64,000 bases of DNA from Ailurus styani. Its lineage: Eukaryota; Chordata; Mammalia; Carnivora; Ailuridae. The translations under genes and the position numbers were made by a program. Of this stretch, positions 49,165 to 62,884 are shown piece by piece (within the stretch, counting starts at the first letter, position 1; the number at the start of each line of letters is the position of its first letter). The notes beneath the pieces were generated by a model. The model made no database searches and had not been told where the DNA came from. It was given only the letters and a program-made list of their open reading frames with translations. The DNA is taken from positions 1,713,276 through 1,777,275 of the forward strand of contig LNAC01000339.1 in the NCBI GenBank assembly GCA_002007465.1, read 5' to 3'.

Positions 49165-49650
49165 TTTATGTACCATTTCTATTATTGAAATGTATTTCAC
49201 ACATAACAGTGTACAACACATTAATTTGATACATATAAATGTTTTCATATGATTGTCATTGAGGTGGAAATTAGCACCTCTACCCCGTTATGTAATTATA
49301 ATTTCTTTTTAGTGGTTGGAATAAATTCTAGTCTCTCAGTAAACTTGATGATTATAATACAATATTGTTGTCTATAATCATTATACTGTGTATTAGATCT
49401 CTAAGAATTATTTACTACTTGTTGCCAGATTGTTCCCTTAAACAACATCTGTCCTGTACTTCCAACCCCCTTCCCCTGGTCAACCACCATTCTACTCTTT
49501 GTTTCTATGAGTTTGGCTTTTTCAGATTCTACATATAAGTGATATCATATCATATTTGTCTTTCTCTGTCTGACTTATCTCACTTAGCGTTATGTCTTCA
49601 TGGTCCATCCATGGTGTCATAAATGGCAAGGTGTCCTTTCTCATAGCTGT
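49165..49650 (-). mobile_element. L1MA-type 3' remnant
   Basis: ACATAACAGTGTACAACACA, TGTTGCCAGATTGTTCCCTT, AGATTCTACATATAAGTGAT and TGTCTTCATGGTCCATCCAT form an antisense L1 3' UTR with the start of ORF2's end. Confidence 0.85.
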
Positions 49651-50724
49651 ATTCCAGGACATTTTAAATGTCTTTTCTGCATTGTATGTCAGGAAATATA
49701 TTAGGTTTTTGCCTAAGGATCATAGTTATTATATTATGTTATTACATATTATATCACTATCATTAGTAAGAGAAGCCAGAAAATAAAAGATTGGCTAAAT
49801 TATTTTGTATTTAAATAACCAACTTTCAAACTATTTTTATAGACTATGTAGATTCCAGTTGGCCAAATTGCGACTAATGGGACTTTCATCATTTTTTTTT
49901 GTTCTTGTCACTTAGAGAAATGAGAATGCATTGAGGATTTAGACTTATCATAACCATGAGGTATGTACACAACATAATGAATACTATTTAATTACATACA
50001 GTGTATAACATTTTTACTGGTGATGAGTCAAAATTTTCTTTTAATGCCTCACACGGTGTCTTACATGTAAAAGATAGGCAATCAATGAATGCTAAATTGA
50101 ATTGACCTCTGCTACTCAGTTGAATCTATTTGCCTGACAGATAAAAGACCCTTGATAGCTTCTGCTAGTATTCAGTCACTAGTCTAATGACTAGTGTTAC
50201 GCTGACTCTGATTTAATCTGATTGTACTGGATGGTTGTGGGTTATTGCTGAGGATAGACAGAACCACAGGGAATCAAGTCCCTTCCTGGCTATGTGAGCA
50301 TTTTGCTTAGACAGTGATCACACCTGCAGCTTCAGGGACTAGGAAATTCTCCACAATACAGAAGTGCATAGAGATCAGTCAAATCAGCTCCACCCTGGAG
50401 GATAAGGATTAACTTATCATGAAATTCATTACTTGGTGCAATTACCATATTTACCATCATCTTTAATCTTACTCAATCCTTCTCAACTATTGATTTGGTA
50501 ATATATTATAGGAGTGCATTTGATTATTTTCTTTTTACCTGAGTTGTATGTCCTGTGATTTTAAAGCGTGAACATAAAATTGCACTAAGACCCTCCACTA
50601 ACTGTCTCCGATTATAAGTTATATAACAGAACAAAACTTACACCCATTATAAGGTTTAATTTGTTTTTAGACACACACACCTAATTGTTTGTAATTAGGA
50701 TGGCCTTCTCCTTCCTCTTTTTTT

Positions 50725-51150
50725 TTATTATGTTATGTTAGTCACCATACAGTATATCATTAGTTTTTCTTGTGTTGTTCCATGATTCATTGTTTGCATT
50801 TAACACCTAGTGCTCATGTAATACATGCCCTCCTTAGTACCCATCACCAGGCTCACCCATCCCCCCCCCTTCTAAAACCCTCCCTTCTAAAACCCTCAGA
50901 TTTTTTCCCGGAGTCCACAGTCTTTCATGGTTCGTCTCCCCCTCTGATCTTCCTGCCTTCACTTTTCCTTTCCTTCTCTTAATGTCCTCCATGTTATTCC
51001 TTATGTTCCACAAATAAGTGAAGCCATATGATAATTGGCTTTCTCTGCTTGACTTATTTCACTCAGCATAATCTCCTCCAGTCCCATCCATGTTGATGCA
51101 AAAGTTGGGTATTCATCCTTTCTGATGACTGAGTAATATTCCATCTATAC
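50725..51150 (-). mobile_element. Carnivore L1 3' UTR remnant
   Basis: TTATGTTAGTCACCATACAG, 'TGTTCCATGATTCATTG' and CACAAATAAGTGAAGCCATA parallel the L1 at 29 kb. A 14-bp unit (CCTTCTAAAACCCT) is duplicated in tandem near 50868-50896 after a C run. Confidence 0.88.
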
Positions 51151-53064
51151 TTTTGTTAATGGCTAGGGTGAAAATGGTACAGTGTACAACTTAGATATTT
51201 TTAAAATTTATTTTTACAAATTTTGTATAAAGGACAAAAATTCATCACAAATACATGTTCTCTGATGACTGAGGTAGGGGTGGGAGGTGGGACAGTAGAG
51301 GATGGGTTCTTAAACTTACAGTTGAAGGTGTATTGTCCATCTGTTTTTTTTCACTTTGTGTTAACTCAGTGTCTTTGAGGGAAATGTTCTTGCTTTATGG
51401 TTTCTCCCACTCCCCCCTTCCCTTACCCAAGATAGCATCTATGTAAGGGAGAAAGCTTATGTCCTCTCATGATAATGGGGACAGATAGGAGAGGCCACTT
51501 GTCTACATGTAGCCTTAATCCTGTCTCGTGGGTCCTCCCATTTTCCCTAGAGTTGACTTTGGTCTTCCTGGTTGTGGGGTAGCTGCTGGCATCCCAGTTG
51601 ACTTAGGGCTAGTGAATCTGGTAAACTGTTTCCTCAGCACATTTTGAGCACTGGAGTCCTACTTTGCTAACTTGGCCCCATTCTTTTCTTGCTGGCACAG
51701 GTTCTGCCATTTCCTTCCTCTGGACACTGGCTTCGGCTGTCTAACCCCTAGGAATGACCATGGCCCTAAACATAGCAGCTCCATACTAGTCCCTCAGGCA
51801 TTCAGCTTTCCTTTCTCTTCTATGAACCCAAGGGGGCTCCTCCGGCACGTGAAGGTTGGGGATACTCAGAATGATTATGGCCTCCTCTCTGCCATCCTCC
51901 TTCTCTAGAAGTGTCCACACATATATGCGAGGGCAACCTGTGAGGCTGTGTCCTCAAGAGCTCATAGCCATTCCTTCTTTCCATTTGGGGTTTCTTTTTT
52001 TTTTCTGTCATCCTTCCACTTCTGGGGTCTGCTGTTGAGACAGTTGTGGAGCAGTGAGGACATTATCCCCTGGTCCTAGGACTAGATGGGCCTTTGTCTG
52101 TGGAGATCCCTCCATGCTTTTCCTCCTTCTCGTTGGCACTCACTCGCCCATTTCCCTGGGGCTATAATAATAGATGGGTTGCCACAGGTGTAGGGAGGAG
52201 ACCAAAAGAATACTGTTAGGAACCCAAAAAACAATTAAAAAGAATTTAAATATTTAAAGGATATTGCTATTGTTTTACTAAAATACCTTACCTCTTCTGA
52301 ACTGCACAACTTCATTCTTTCCTATCTGTGAAAAAATATATTTAAAAAGATTTTTTCCTTTCAATTGATAAGCAGTAATGTGAGTTCCTAGACTACACTT
52401 CTTTTATTAGTAATTTTGAATAGTTAAAATAATTTCATCATTTTGATCCATCTAAAGAATATTTTAATTTAAATCAATTAGCAGCATAAGAGTTAGCCAC
52501 AATGGCTAAGCCATACATGCCGTATATCCAGTAACAACAAGTTCTCATTACTCAGCCCAACAGTTATGGACACTAAGAGGCTTCTGGCCAGCTCAAGTTC
52601 TCCATGATGATAATCCCTGCAGTGCAAAATCTTTTAGAAACTCGGCTCGGGTTAAAGTCTACTGGGGATAGGGCTGTATCCTCCTGCTTCTGAGAGCCAG
52701 GAAACTCCAATGTGGAACAAACCAAATTCAGTGTCAGAGAGCTGCCAGGATGGTGAAGGAAAGGGTTAGTCTCTAGTGTACTGTCTTGTTGATATCAATC
52801 AATTTTTCTTCCTTTTGCATAGTTTACCTTAAACAGAGAAGGAGTGCATAGAAGATAAGGCAAGCTGAGAATTTGACCAGGTGTGCATGGTTATCGCTAA
52901 GATTAAAAATAAATCTCCCTTCTCTATATATAATGCATTGAAAACCAGCCAGCAAATACTAACTTGTGCCATTCTGCATCAGACATCATGCTGGGCTCTT
53001 TGGAGTTAGAGGCTATTTACAATATGGTCTCTGATGTTAAACTAGAGTCTTGTTGGAAAGATCA
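51151..53064. other. Intron, GC-richer patch, nothing assigned
   Basis: 51.4-52.2 kb is richer in C and T than the surroundings, with short frames on both strands. No domain, exon pair or repeat family is recognised. Confidence 0.4.
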
Positions 53065-53185
53065 TTCATTCATTCAGCAAATAGATATTGATTGAGTTCC
53101 TCCTTTGTGCCAGGCACTGTGATTTGTGGGTGCAAGGCAGAAACAAAATAGATATGAACCCTGCTTCCATGGAGCTTATAATCAG
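53065..53185 (-). mobile_element. L2 3'-end relic
   Basis: TTCATTCATTCAGCAAATAG, 'TTGTGCCAGGCACTGTG' and 'CCATGGAGCTTATAATC' are the antisense of the L2 3' end. Confidence 0.7.
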
Positions 53186-55689
53186 GTAATATTGTATTCA
53201 GTAAGTAACTCTGGCTCTAACCAGATATCCCTCAGTTCTAGCCATATGGAGTTCCCGTCCTTTCCTAGCAAATAAAAAAACTCAAGCACATTCTGGGTAA
53301 CCTCGGCAGGTGCAGTCCCTCCTGAACCCACTGATGATTCCAGGAATACTTCACGTTCCACTGTCACTTGGCAGGTCTTATTCTGGACTGGCTCTCTGCA
53401 TTCCTGCTGGTTCCTTCATCTTTTCTCTGTTTGACTTCTCTAAACAGATGTCCTCTCCCTGCAGTGTTCACCTCCAGACTGTCTGTGAGCCTCTCCTTCT
53501 TTCTCTGAGGTCTCATAAGCTCTTCTCTATAAGAATCTCTATGAGAATTTCATCTGAGGAAGGGATGAGTGGAAGGGAGGAAGTGAAAACAACAACAACA
53601 AAACTAGAATTTAAAGCCATTGATAACTACTCCTTAATGTGCATTGTTGTTCACAGATGGATGCCATCTATCTCAGCTCTGCAGATGTTTCTTGTGTGGG
53701 TCACACTCAGACTTTCTTTCAGGGTCCCAGGACCGTAAACCCCCAAACCTGCTCTAGCTCTCAAACAATCCCTCCTCACAAAAAAGGGAACCAAACATTG
53801 TTTTACCTCCCAGAAACACTATTCTGTCCACCAGGAAGGCCGCCCTTAACAGTGGTCTACAGAACAACTCTGTGCCTCTGTCTTAACCCTTCCCTTCTTG
53901 GCCATGGACTTCACCTTTCCAAAACCCAAAAGTCCCATTTAAGTATTTTGCAAAACCAAAAGAATGGAATTCCCCCAAAGGTAAATTCCACTGCTACCTT
54001 TGTATCACAGAAGTGCCTTCACTTTGTTCTGTTCTGCCCACAAGTAAGGGGAGGCAAGGAATGATGTGAAGGCATATTATGTATTATGTATTACATATTA
54101 TAGCCTCTCATGGGGGTCAGTAGCAGAAGGATAAATGAAGTCTCCTGGAGGAAGAAATAGCTGGATAGTGGGAGGCAGATATATGGGGAACAGCATTTTA
54201 GACATAGGGAGCAACATCCAGGAGGCATAACAGTCAAAGAACAGCAAGGCAGGTTCTGGTGAGGCATGGAGAAGGAAAGAGAGAGATGAATTAAGTTTGA
54301 GAGGTGGACAAGAACCTTGTATGCCATAAAATTGGCTCTTTATACTAAGAAGCATAAGAAAATAGCAAGCAAATGATAAGCAATTTTATGAAGCACATAT
54401 GTGGGCATATTTGTGAATGTATGCATATAATGACAAGGTTTATCAACAGCTGTGTGGAGAATGGCTTAGTTAATAATATTAGGTGGCATATGCAAGATGC
54501 CAAATGAGCAGGAACAGTGGTATGTTCTGATATTTTCCCACACAAATGTAGATCTATTAGACATCAAAAATTTCTTCCCAAAGCCCTAGGAAGAAGGAAT
54601 ACTGTAGCCCAGTCACAAATGATGTTCCCAAGGTATGAGGCAAAATATAATACTGTGATAATTTATCTATGTGATTATACACCTTGCTGTAAAAGTACTG
54701 GTAGGATAATCTCATGAACAAAGAGTTCTTCTTGAGGTGACATCAAAGGCAGACATAGGGTAAAACTTACGAAATTCAAGCTTCAAAGCCCATCCTTCAC
54801 GCAGACCTTTTGGACTCTGGGCTCATATTTGTTTTATTAAAGGAAGTTTTATACTCTTCAGGATCCTCAAAATCTGGATCCACTTCTGTCTAGTATGATG
54901 CCCAGGCATTCATGGAGAAAGTGGGATTTGAACAAGCCTTTGAAGGAAAATTAAGTTTTGTATATGTCAAAAGGAATGAAAGCTCATTTGGGGTGAGGAG
55001 GACAGGAGGGAAAATATTGTATGGGATGAATTGGGAGACAGTGAGTTGAATGATCCATGGAATATGATTCCCCAACTCATCATCTACGGTGTCTGTAGAG
55101 ATATATTTTAGTTATTGAGGTTCTTTGGGATATAAGAAATGGAGTACCTCTCAGGTTAGCTCAAGCAAGGGAAGCTTTATTATAATGGAATATTATGGGC
55201 AGGAATATGTAGTCTGAGGTTGGAAGATAGATCAGGATCCAGAGACTCAATATGTGGAAGAAAGAGAATTTCACACTAGGCTTCCACCAACATTGGACCT
55301 AGCTATTTTCAACCTGCTTGACCGTGTTTCCACTACCAACTGCCAAATCTCTCTCTGATGTCAATATAAATTCTTAATTTCATAATTTTGTTTGCTTACA
55401 GTATCTGCTTCCTCATGGCTCTGGTCCTGCTCTGGTCCTCATTTTCTTAACATTTCAAAATTCAGATTCTCTGAGAGGAAATTTCTGCCATATCAGTTCA
55501 CTGTTCCTTGACTAGCAAGGTCATAGATCAATGGCTAGCCTATGGCTTGGCTTCATATACCTTTTCCAATTGGGTATGCCTGAATGTATAGAATTCTTAT
55601 ACAAAATGTGGCAGTCTATGACTGCCTTGTCAGCAGGGATTGTGTAGAGGAATTTCCCTGAAGAGCGTCTGTAGGTGCAACTGACATAA
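53186..55689. other. Intron, nothing firmly assigned
   Basis: Overlapping frames at 53310-53738 (142 codons) and 53639-54064 (141 codons) lack recognisable motifs and lie in different frames of the same DNA. 54.1-54.35 kb has an L2-like feel (ACAAGAACCTTGTATGCCAT). Confidence 0.4.
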
Positions 55690-55935
55690 CTGAAATAGTA
55701 CTAGCTAATACTTCATGAAAGCTTCATCTCCAACTCTGTGTCAGGTTCTATTCTAAGCACTTCCTATATATTAACAATCTTATGGGGTAATAACTACCTT
55801 TGTCCCCATATAGCTAAGGAGGAAATTGATGCCCAGCAAGTTCAAATTACTTGCTCAGGATCACACAGCTAGTAACTAGTGGAACCTGGATTCTAGCCAG
55901 GTAGTAGTTTTAAAGTCCATTGTCTTCTACACCAT
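55690..55935 (-). repeat. MIR
   Basis: TGTCAGGTTCTATTCTAAGC, TTGCTCAGGATCACACAGCT and GGAACCTGGATTCTAGCCAG are a well-preserved antisense MIR. Confidence 0.8.
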
Positions 55936-57761
55936 ATGTGAGATTTTTAGCTGATATTTTAGGAGGGCTGGTTTGTAGCAGAGAGTAGAGGCAGAGAAAT
56001 TACTTAGGGGACTAAAGTGGGTTGCAGTGATGCAGTGGGTGGACAATAAAGGAGGAACTAAAAACATACAGAGTGGATAGGAAAGAGAGGATTTCTCAGA
56101 CATGCCCAAGAAAACAAGAGCCACTTGGATTTCATGATAAGTTGGAACAGGGGTTTTGAAATAAATATTCAAATGAAGCACATTATACCTGCCCTCCTAA
56201 AGATAAAACAAATTGGAGAATGCATCTAAAATTCCTTAGGATTGCAAAAATGATTAATTGACTGTTCAAAAGTAGAGTATCTGAAGACTTTATCAAATGC
56301 TGTGGAAGAATCTGTTATATTCTTTCTTACAAAGAAGTATCATACCGTGAATTGTCCCTGCCTCTACACTCGCCCCACAAAAGGCTGGTTAGACTAGGTT
56401 ATTGAGAAACTCTGGTTTTTCTAATGTAGGTCAGAATTTTGAAGGGAAAACTTTTCTGCCTTCCTTTGTATCACGGAATAAAGAAAATTTCTGGGTGAGC
56501 TATACCTTCCACGTTGACATTCAAGCTTCTCAGAGTCCCCTGGGGAGGCAGATGTGAGGGCGAATATGCCAGGCACTGTAACAAATGTGGCAGAGGTGTG
56601 GACAATATTCCATGAGAGCCAGAGGCGTAAGCACCCACTGCTGTCTGTTGGGGTCTGGAACACTCCTCTCAGAAGCTGATATTTAACCTATACTCCTTCT
56701 TCCTGCATTAGGTTGCTGGCTACCCTTCACCAGTTTGTAGTTCCAAAAATTGTGTCTAAGTGGCAGACTTCTTTGAGTAGGTAGCAGGCTTGCCTCCCCA
56801 GTTGCTCTGCAGCTCTAGCCAATCTTAGTTCTTCTTTTTCATACCCTATACCTCTTGGTGAAAATTGAAACCCCTCCTAAATCACATTTATTTCCCTTCT
56901 CTTGAATTCTTGGGGTGTTTATCACCCGTCTTATTATGAGGAAAACATTGTTAACTGTATTTAAGGTACATTCTCTTTAGACTATATTTTAATGTTTTAA
57001 ACAGGAGAAAAGATAGAATGCCTTCAAAAGACCAGGCTTAAGTCAATGTATTTGAGGCCACCTAGCCTAGTTACAGTGTAATTCCTGTTGGTCAGAAGGC
57101 TGTAAAAACCCCAAAGATGAAGTTCTACTGAGGAAAAGGTTGGAAGACATTGGAGCCTTTAGTGTTATTCTAGCTGCTCAGAAACTCATGGAGAGCCATA
57201 AGGACAATCATTAGGTCTACCTCTTTTGCTGCTCTGAGAAAAGAGCAGAAAAGGAAGGACAGTTTTGAAGAGCAAGGAGAGAGAACTGTTTCTTCTTCTT
57301 GGTGGTGTGAAATAGCAGGACGCAGTGTAAACACGGTGAAGACCAGCATGCACACAGTGACTGCAGATGATGCAACGGCTATATGCATTTCCTTAGAATT
57401 TTGCTGAAGGTTACATATCTATTTCCTATATAAAATAATTCACTAATTGATTTTTTTAATCAGAAAGCAATATTTTTATAGTCAGGTAATGAATTAAGAG
57501 CCAAAGGTCTAGTTTCTAGTCCTGGTTCTAGGTCTACAGTTGAGCAAGTCATTTTACTGAGCTTTAATTTTTTTCACTTATGAAGTGGAAATATCAACCT
57601 ACTTAGAGACACTCTATGTAAATCATCCATTTAAACATCAAATAGTAATTAAGTTGTATTGTGGAAGCCTCTGCTCTAGTCACTGTGGGTACATCAATTG
57701 AATAGTAGCAGATAAAAATGTCAGTCCTTGTGAGGCTCATTGATTAGTATAATGGGCCAGG

Positions 57762-57900
57762 CTTTCTCCCTTCCTCCCTCCCTTCCTCTCTTTATTCCTT
57801 CCTCTCTTTCTTGCTTCCTCACTTTTTTTCTCCCTTTTTATCCCTCTCTTCCTTCCTTCCTCCCTTCTTCCCTCCCTCTCTCCTTCCCTCCCTCCCTCCT

Positions 57901-57932
<32 letters not shown>
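57762..57932. repeat. Long polypyrimidine (CCTT/CTTT/CT)n tract
   Basis: About 170 bases, nearly all C and T, ending in (CT)n and (CTTT)n. Only a few purines interrupt. The arginine/glutamate-rich frames on the opposite strand are translations of this repeat. Confidence 0.93.
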
Positions 57933-58794
57933 ATAGTTATTTGCTGAATAGCTATGATATACTGTAGGGTTATTTGCAAGTGGATCTGCAAATTAGTTAT
58001 TGGGCTTCATGATGGAACAGAAATAAAGAAGCTGAAATTTAGATGGGACTTTGCTGCAAACAAGGTCTGTGACTATAAGACATAATGTTAGCTCATATCC
58101 TTAGCTGTAATTAAGAGAGTTAGACTGTGTGATTACTTTAGCTTTAAAACGTGCAGTTTTGTTTACTCCTACAGGGATCACAATGGTGACTAAGAATTCT
58201 CTCAGTTCTCAGGATATGGGTTGCAAAATTCCAACAAATAAGATGATGGCAAAAGGCATCATGTTATACACTGGAGAGTGATTATATGCCATTTTCTGTC
58301 ATTTTCTTGTTATTTCACTTGTTTCCCTGCTATATTACACCAAGGTAGGAATCAAAAAGTGCATAATATATATTCTTACCTGGATCTGGTAAAACTCATT
58401 TGATACCAGAAACCTAGACTTGCATTTCAACATTCTGAAATTATCTCTATTTTCACCTCTCAAGTAGGTCAAATTCTGTCCCTACTGACTTATGTGTTTT
58501 ACTTATTACTTTGACCAATGACTCCCTTTTTATATATCATAAAAATAGAATATTTGGAAAAAATTATATTTGGTTCATCCCCTATTAGAATAATTTATTC
58601 ATTCTAGATTAATAAAGTCTTATTATACTTGTATAACGAGAGAGGGACAATCTTATATTAGATCTTAATATGCAGCACAGGTGTATCTAGCCTAAATATT
58701 ACAGTACCAGAAATGACAATAAATATCCAAAGTTTCCAAGACACTAGTTTTACTGTCATGGGGATGGGAGAATGTGAGGCAGTATGGATTGTAG

Positions 58795-58985
58795 TTACCA
58801 TGTATTCTGGAACCTGACTCCCTGCATTTGAATCCAAACTCTGCCACATACTGCTGGGTGACCCTGAACAAGTTGCTTAACCTCTCTGTATCTCAGTTTT
58901 CTCATTTATCAAGAGAAGGTGATAATAGTGCCAACTTCAAAGAATAAAACATTAATATTTATAAAATATTTAGAACAGTGTCTGA
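58795..58985 (+). repeat. MIR
   Basis: CTGGAACCTGACTCCCTGCA, 'CAAGTTGCTTAACCTCTCTG' and TATCTCAGTTTTCTCATTTA are a well-preserved sense MIR. Confidence 0.8.
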
Positions 58986-60099
58986 AAAATGGAAAGAACT
59001 TTATAATTTGGGGCTATTATTTAGGAGAGAGTTGAAGGGAGAGGAAGTAGGAGTAGCAGATGTAGCACATAGAGAAGCTGGGGGAAAAAAGGGAGGTGAG
59101 AAACTAGATTGCATGCACAGGAAGGGGAAAAGTTCAGGCAGTCAAGCACAGGTGTTTCTGTGTCTTTTATTTCTCAGGCTAAGGGAAGTCTTTGAATATT
59201 TGAAGGTGGATGGAACAAAGCCAGTGAACGGAAAGATGGAAGAAGGGAGGGATGGCTGTGGGGGCGGGATGATCTGTAATAAGGACATAATTAATTAGAG
59301 AGGATAGAGGGTAAGTACTTATTGAATAGTTTTCTGTGTTCCTCAGAAAGCCAGCCAGCAAGTCAGCCTTTACCATATGTTACAAATCTGGAATTGAAAT
59401 TCTGAAGAAAACAATGCAGACTCCCCTACCCCTCAGCTGTTCAGGATCAGGCAGTGGATGGGAGAAGTTAGTGAACTAACGTGGGGGGAGTGTCTCATCA
59501 GAGGACACTCTAATGATATGTTAAAGAGGAACTATAGCTCTGGAGTTCAGCTGGGTTATTCTGGAAGGAGCCTCACAGACAGATCAACAGAGTGTTCAAC
59601 AGACAGAGCGGGGGGGAGGCGGCAGGGAACACAGGCGTCAGGCATCTGTGGCCAAACCACAGACGGCCCAGAGGTCACCAACAGGCCATGGCAGTAGACA
59701 AAACAACTAGGCTGTGTTCAGGTGTCTGTGGAGTGGCCACTTACACATCAATGCTTTTGTCACAATTTCCACAGGAACATAATGTGGCCCAAGAGGCAAA
59801 TTCACACATGCGCGCGCACACACACACACGTCTTTTCTATCTTAACTGAAATCTTTTAAAAAAATATCCTGTAATATGGTTTAGAAAATAGAGTTACTTT
59901 AACTGAAATCTGTGGGCTCTCTTATCCAGAGAGGACCAGCATCATTGGCAGATTGGGTATCAGGCATATTTGGTAATTTAAGAAGAACACACAGAGCTAC
60001 AAGCTTAGCTGAAACAAGAGGAAGAGGACTTATTTTGAGCAGAAAAGTCTTTTTTAATTTTTTTAATTCTTAAATTTTTTTTGACATTTTCCTGAATAT

Positions 60100-60132
60100 G
60101 AATGAATGAATGAATGAATGAATGAATGAATA
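60100..60132. repeat. (GAAT)n microsatellite
   Basis: About eight ATGA/GAAT units after a T-rich stretch, possibly an L2-type or SINE-type tail remnant. Confidence 0.85.
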
Positions 60133-60886
60133 ATGTTCAGTTAGCCAGCAGGAAGCTCTTGGGCAGCATAAAGGACACCAGCGTCATGGTGACAGGGGGT
60201 AAAAGGTTTGAGAGAGGCTCATCAGGTCCTGTATATCCTACGCTCTCAGGAAGACCCATACTTGAGTGTGGATGAAAACCAGTGTATGGAAGGGGTAAAG
60301 CATTTAAAAAGTTTGGCACTGACGTATAGTGGGTTCTACATAGGGCTTTGTCCCTTTCTTTCTTCCACCCAAGGTAATTCTTTTTTACAATATCGCTCCT
60401 CAATATAGATTAAAAAGTTTTGTCCTTAGCTAAAGGGATCCTAGGCATTAGTAGCAGGAGTGGAGAAGATTATTTTCAACAGGACACCCTTCCCAGAGTT
60501 CTGCAATCTAGGCACACAGCAGCCTTCTCCACTACCACCAGCTAAACTTACCTTGCTAAATATATTGCTGGCAGTGTATCCCACAAAACTGGAGTCCTAC
60601 CCAGAACCTCTCAGATACCATATAGCAGTTCTGTGTACCCATTACCTGCTTCTGCTTGTTTTGCTGCTAACTGCTCCTACTGCGACCTTCAGAGGCTCAC
60701 ACAAGGACAGAGCCAGAAGGGCCTAGGAGTTTTGTTCCTCCCAAAAAAGCAGTGACTGATGAATGTGGGAGTAGAGAAGCCCATACCCCTTGTTTAGAAG
60801 TGAAACAAACTTTGACATGTAATTTATACTCCAGAGTTTCCCAAAGGTTCAGACTGAGGCTGGAATCACTTAAAACCACTTCCTTA

Positions 60887-60887
60887 N
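60887..60887. other. Single N (assembly gap)
   Basis: An isolated N. The 11 bases before it (CCACTTCCTTA, 60876-60886) recur at 60928-60938. This may reflect a join of uncertain length rather than a base ambiguity. Confidence 0.6.
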
Positions 60888-61334
60888 TTTCACTCCTGCT
60901 TGGCTTCTCCTTCAGTGTCCTACTTTCCCACTTCCTTACTCATTTTTTTTTCTCGGAGCACATTCTTAATAAGTCACTCGCATACAAATCCTTGCCTTAC
61001 GTTCTGCTTCTGGGAGTACTCAGCCTAAGACAGTCCTCACTTATTCATTCATTCCTTCATTTCTTCATTCAAAAATGTGTACCGAGTGCCTGAGTGCTTT
61101 CTTCCCAGTCCTGGGAAGAAGAGCAATATATAGTTAGATAAAATGTAACAATAGATACTCTCAAAGGAAATATGGGGGATAGAGAAACTACCCATTTCTA
61201 AGCCAAGGGAAGCTTTTAATATATGAACATATTATCACACCTGAAAAAGTGACATACATATAGTAGGTTCTTGTGGGTGCTGAAAAATTTGATGAGTCCT
61301 TGTCTCATAATGTTGACCATTGAGGAAAGCCAGT

Positions 61335-62390
61335 CATTTACTTAGAAATCGATTTATTCACAAGCATTTATTGGGCTCCTACTGTGAATTAAAGCTTGAG
61401 AAACTGACAAACTACGTATAATTTGAATACTGTGTACAAAGCTACAGGAATACAATAAAAGAAATAATACTTTCCCAAGAAAATGAAAGGCTGGGTCTTG
61501 GAGGATAAGTAGAATGAATTCTGGACAGAAGTAGAGAGAGGCATTTTAGAAAGGCAAGAGCAAACTCTGCAGTAATCAGGTGTGGAAAAGCATTGGCAGG
61601 TCTCTGTATGCATAGTTTGGGGACTGCAGCAAGGCTCCCATGAAGGGGAGAGGCGGGAGATTGAGATTAACCTGGAGATACAGGTTGGAGCCACTCAGCA
61701 GTGGGTTTTTGGTACTCTGGAACTTTATCCTATACCACTGGGGAACATTCAAAGATATAAGGTTTGCCTTAGAAATAATATGTGGGGGGCCTGGGTGGCT
61801 TAGTTGATTATGTGTGGGACTCTTGCTTTTGGCTCAGGTCATGATCTCACAGTTGTGAGATGGAGTCCCGTGTGGGGCTCCCACTCAGTATGGAGTCTGC
61901 TTGAGATTGTCTGTCTCTGCCTTTTTCCCTGCTTGCACGCTCTCACTGTCTCAAAAAAAAAAAAGTAATATGAAAGATGTGTTCAAGAGGAGAAAGACTT
62001 GGATCAGAACATTAATTAGTTAAAAGGTTGTTCCTAGGTTAAATCATAAATAATTTTCAATATTCAACCATTTTCGATCTGACAGAAATGTCAATATTAT
62101 ATAGTTCAAACTGATCTGCAAGCCAGGAAGAACAAGAGTGAGAATCTGAAGAAGGGCACAAAGACTGGAGGGAAGGACTAAAGTAAAAGAGACACAGAGG
62201 AGAGAAAATTAGCATGAAATGAACGATCCACCGGCTGTGGGGCCAGAGTTAGCTGCAGAATATTAGGCGTAACAGTAGAGCAGAGTTTCCTGAAAATGCT
62301 GGAGTGAATCATGGAGTGTTTGTCAGGGAAATAGGGCCCACTGGAGGAGTGGTTTAGAGAGTGTGTAGGGAACTGTACCATGCTTCCCAC
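61335..62390. mobile_element. L2-like relic split by a SINE
   Basis: CAAGCATTTATTGGGCTCCT (antisense L2 end) is followed by motifs such as GGAGATACAGGTTGGAGCC. The sequence is interrupted by the SINE at 61783-61965, and similar low-complexity purine-rich sequence continues after it. The outer limits are approximate. Confidence 0.5.
61783..61965 (+). mobile_element. CAN-SINE, older
   Basis: Sense copy (GGGCCTGGGTGGCTTAGTTG head, A tail) with a short TAATATG repeat at 61776-61782 and 61966-61972. It is inserted inside an L2-like relic. Confidence 0.92.
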
Positions 62391-62447
62391 TCCTGGCTCT
62401 ATCCCATGTTACCTTGCAGTGCCTCGTTTCTTTAGTTCCTTCTTTTT

Positions 62448-62557
62448 AAAGATTTTATTTTTAAGTAATCTCTACACCCAACATTAAACTCAAATTGACA
62501 GCCCTGAGATCAGGAGTCACATGCTCCACCGACTGAGCCAGCCAGGCGCCCCCTTCT
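62448..62557 (-). mobile_element. CAN-SINE, short old copy
   Basis: Antisense copy of about 110 bases (AAAGATTTTATTTTTAAGTAA ... CCGACTGAGCCAGCCAGGCG). A 13-bp duplication, GTTCCTTCTTTTT, lies at 62435-62447 and 62558-62570. Confidence 0.9.
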
Positions 62558-62884
62558 GTTCCTTCTTTTTCTGCTACCTGACATTGGACAGACATAAGGT
62601 ACCCAGATTCCTACAGTTGTATCTGCTCCCCAGGTTAAACCAACAAATAATGCAACCCCAAGTACATAAAGCAGGCCTCCGAACAATAACCTAAGTAGCA
62701 TAATAGCAGGAAGAGAAAAGCCTAGTCGTTCTCTAGGGCAGCTACCCAATCTAACCAGATTATTCTTTAACAGGGACACACAGGTGATTCTGAAAGTCTC
62801 AGAGAATAAACAGAAAAGCTTGTGGGGGATTTTTTCCTACTGTGACCTCAACTCTGACCACTCTTTCAGAGCCACAGTATTTCT

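Larger units (their letters stand above)
58986..61334. other. Intron, nothing firmly assigned
   Basis: Contains a short CA/CG repeat at about 59808-59830, the GAAT microsatellite and the single-N gap. The 106-codon frame at 58978-59298 is purine-rich low complexity without recognisable motifs. Confidence 0.4.

Noticed and set aside
53310..54064. Two overlapping frames of about 140 codons
   Set aside because: Different frames of the same DNA, no motif and a composition like translated noncoding sequence.
57737..57991. Lys/Glu/Arg-rich minus-strand frame
   Set aside because: Translation of the polypyrimidine repeat.
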